Positions 34,652 to 34,708 of a stretch of 34,708 nt of DNA are shown here, piece after piece. Positions within the stretch are counted from its first letter, which is position 1, and each line of letters starts with the position of its first letter. Made by a program: the position numbers and the translations under genes. The notes under the pieces are model-generated. The model saw nothing but the letters and a program-made list of their open reading frames with translations, did not search any database and was not told the DNA's origin. The DNA is from Occallatibacter sp. (GTDB lineage: Bacteria > Acidobacteriota > Terriglobia > Terriglobales > Acidobacteriaceae), in the NCBI GenBank assembly GCA_017883405.1, contig JADGNO010000073.1, positions 1 through 34,708 on the forward strand, read 5' to 3'.

Positions 34652-34708
34652 GTGAGTGTTCTTCTTTTTTCGCTGGCCGTGTTTGGCACGTCTCTGCTGG
34701 CCGGCTTT
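34652..34708 (+). CDS. Start of a membrane protein cut by the window edge
   Basis: A GTG start at 34652 opens VSVLLFSLAVFGTSLLAGF, 19 codons of purely hydrophobic sequence running off the window end. It resembles the first helix of TSUP/TauE-SafE-type permeases (AGF followed by a Gly-rich segment), but too little is visible for a family call. There is no strong ribosome site, and an ATG just upstream hits an immediate stop. Confidence 0.4.
   Translation, partial: MSVLLFSLAVFGTSLLAGF

Noticed and set aside
1-34708. CRISPR array, transposon, prophage, tRNA or rRNA
   Set aside because: No regularly spaced repeats, no transposase or integrase domains, and no cloverleaf or rRNA stretches noticed by reading.

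Overview
The window looks like a chromosomal segment of an acidobacterium (Acidobacteriota, probably Terriglobia). This is an inference from gene content: a GWxTD-domain protein next to an outer-membrane-like carboxypeptidase-regulatory-domain protein, a very long S53 sedolisin with Ig-like repeats and a late membrane anchor, several Tat-type sugar isomerase/oxidoreductase genes, a DUF4139 protein and a GH106-like enzyme. I saw no rRNA, tRNA, CRISPR array, transposase, integrase or phage gene. The DNA is moderately GC-rich throughout, with no obvious compositional island.

Layout. (1) 0.2-2.1 kb: a small four-helix membrane protein (-), an esterase and a DinB-like protein (+), closed by a strong hairpin. 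(2) 2.1-6.9 kb: a 64-aa hydrophilic protein (-), a secreted DUF4139 protein (+) and ribonuclease J (+). (3) 6.9-8.65 kb: a minus-strand cluster in which two paralogous proteins of unknown function flank a protein resembling a degenerate PD-(D/E)XK nuclease fold; about 700 bp follow with no convincing gene. (4) 9.36-11.6 kb: a Tat-exported TIM-barrel sugar isomerase/epimerase and a Gfo/Idh/MocA oxidoreductase, probably one operon. (5) 11.7-13.85 kb: a secreted protein overlapping a stand-alone CHASE2 membrane sensor, abutting a convergent cytidylate-kinase-like gene. (6) 14.8-17.4 kb: a Cys-rich metallothionein-like protein (+), then a MacB-type ATPase and MacA-like adaptor (-) with no permease beside them. 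(7) 17.7-21.3 kb: GWxTD protein and outer-membrane-like protein. (8) 21.4-29.2 kb: a five-gene carbohydrate operon (beta-galactosidase-like GH, hydroxypyruvate-isomerase-like protein, Zn-alcohol dehydrogenase, SDR, GH106-like alpha-L-rhamnosidase), ended by a bidirectional terminator. (9) 29.3-32.8 kb: S53 peptidase (-). (10) 33.0-34.7 kb: a BNR/Asp-box beta-propeller protein overlapping a MoaD/ThiS-like beta-grasp protein with a C-terminal Gly-Gly, a small inverted repeat, and the first codons of a membrane protein cut by the window edge.

How the genes work together. Regions 4 and 8 point to uptake and oxidation of plant- or microbe-derived glycans: two secreted glycosidases release sugars and the isomerases and dehydrogenases process them. 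Regions 6 and 7 are envelope functions (efflux, surface proteins, metal binding). The most unusual observations are the BNR/MoaD-like gene pair, the paralogous family around the nuclease-like protein (one copy has ATC where its sibling has ATG), and the SDR gene, which has Arg in place of the catalytic Lys and an amber stop followed by 25 protein-like in-frame codons that end in an ATGA overlap with the GH106 gene.
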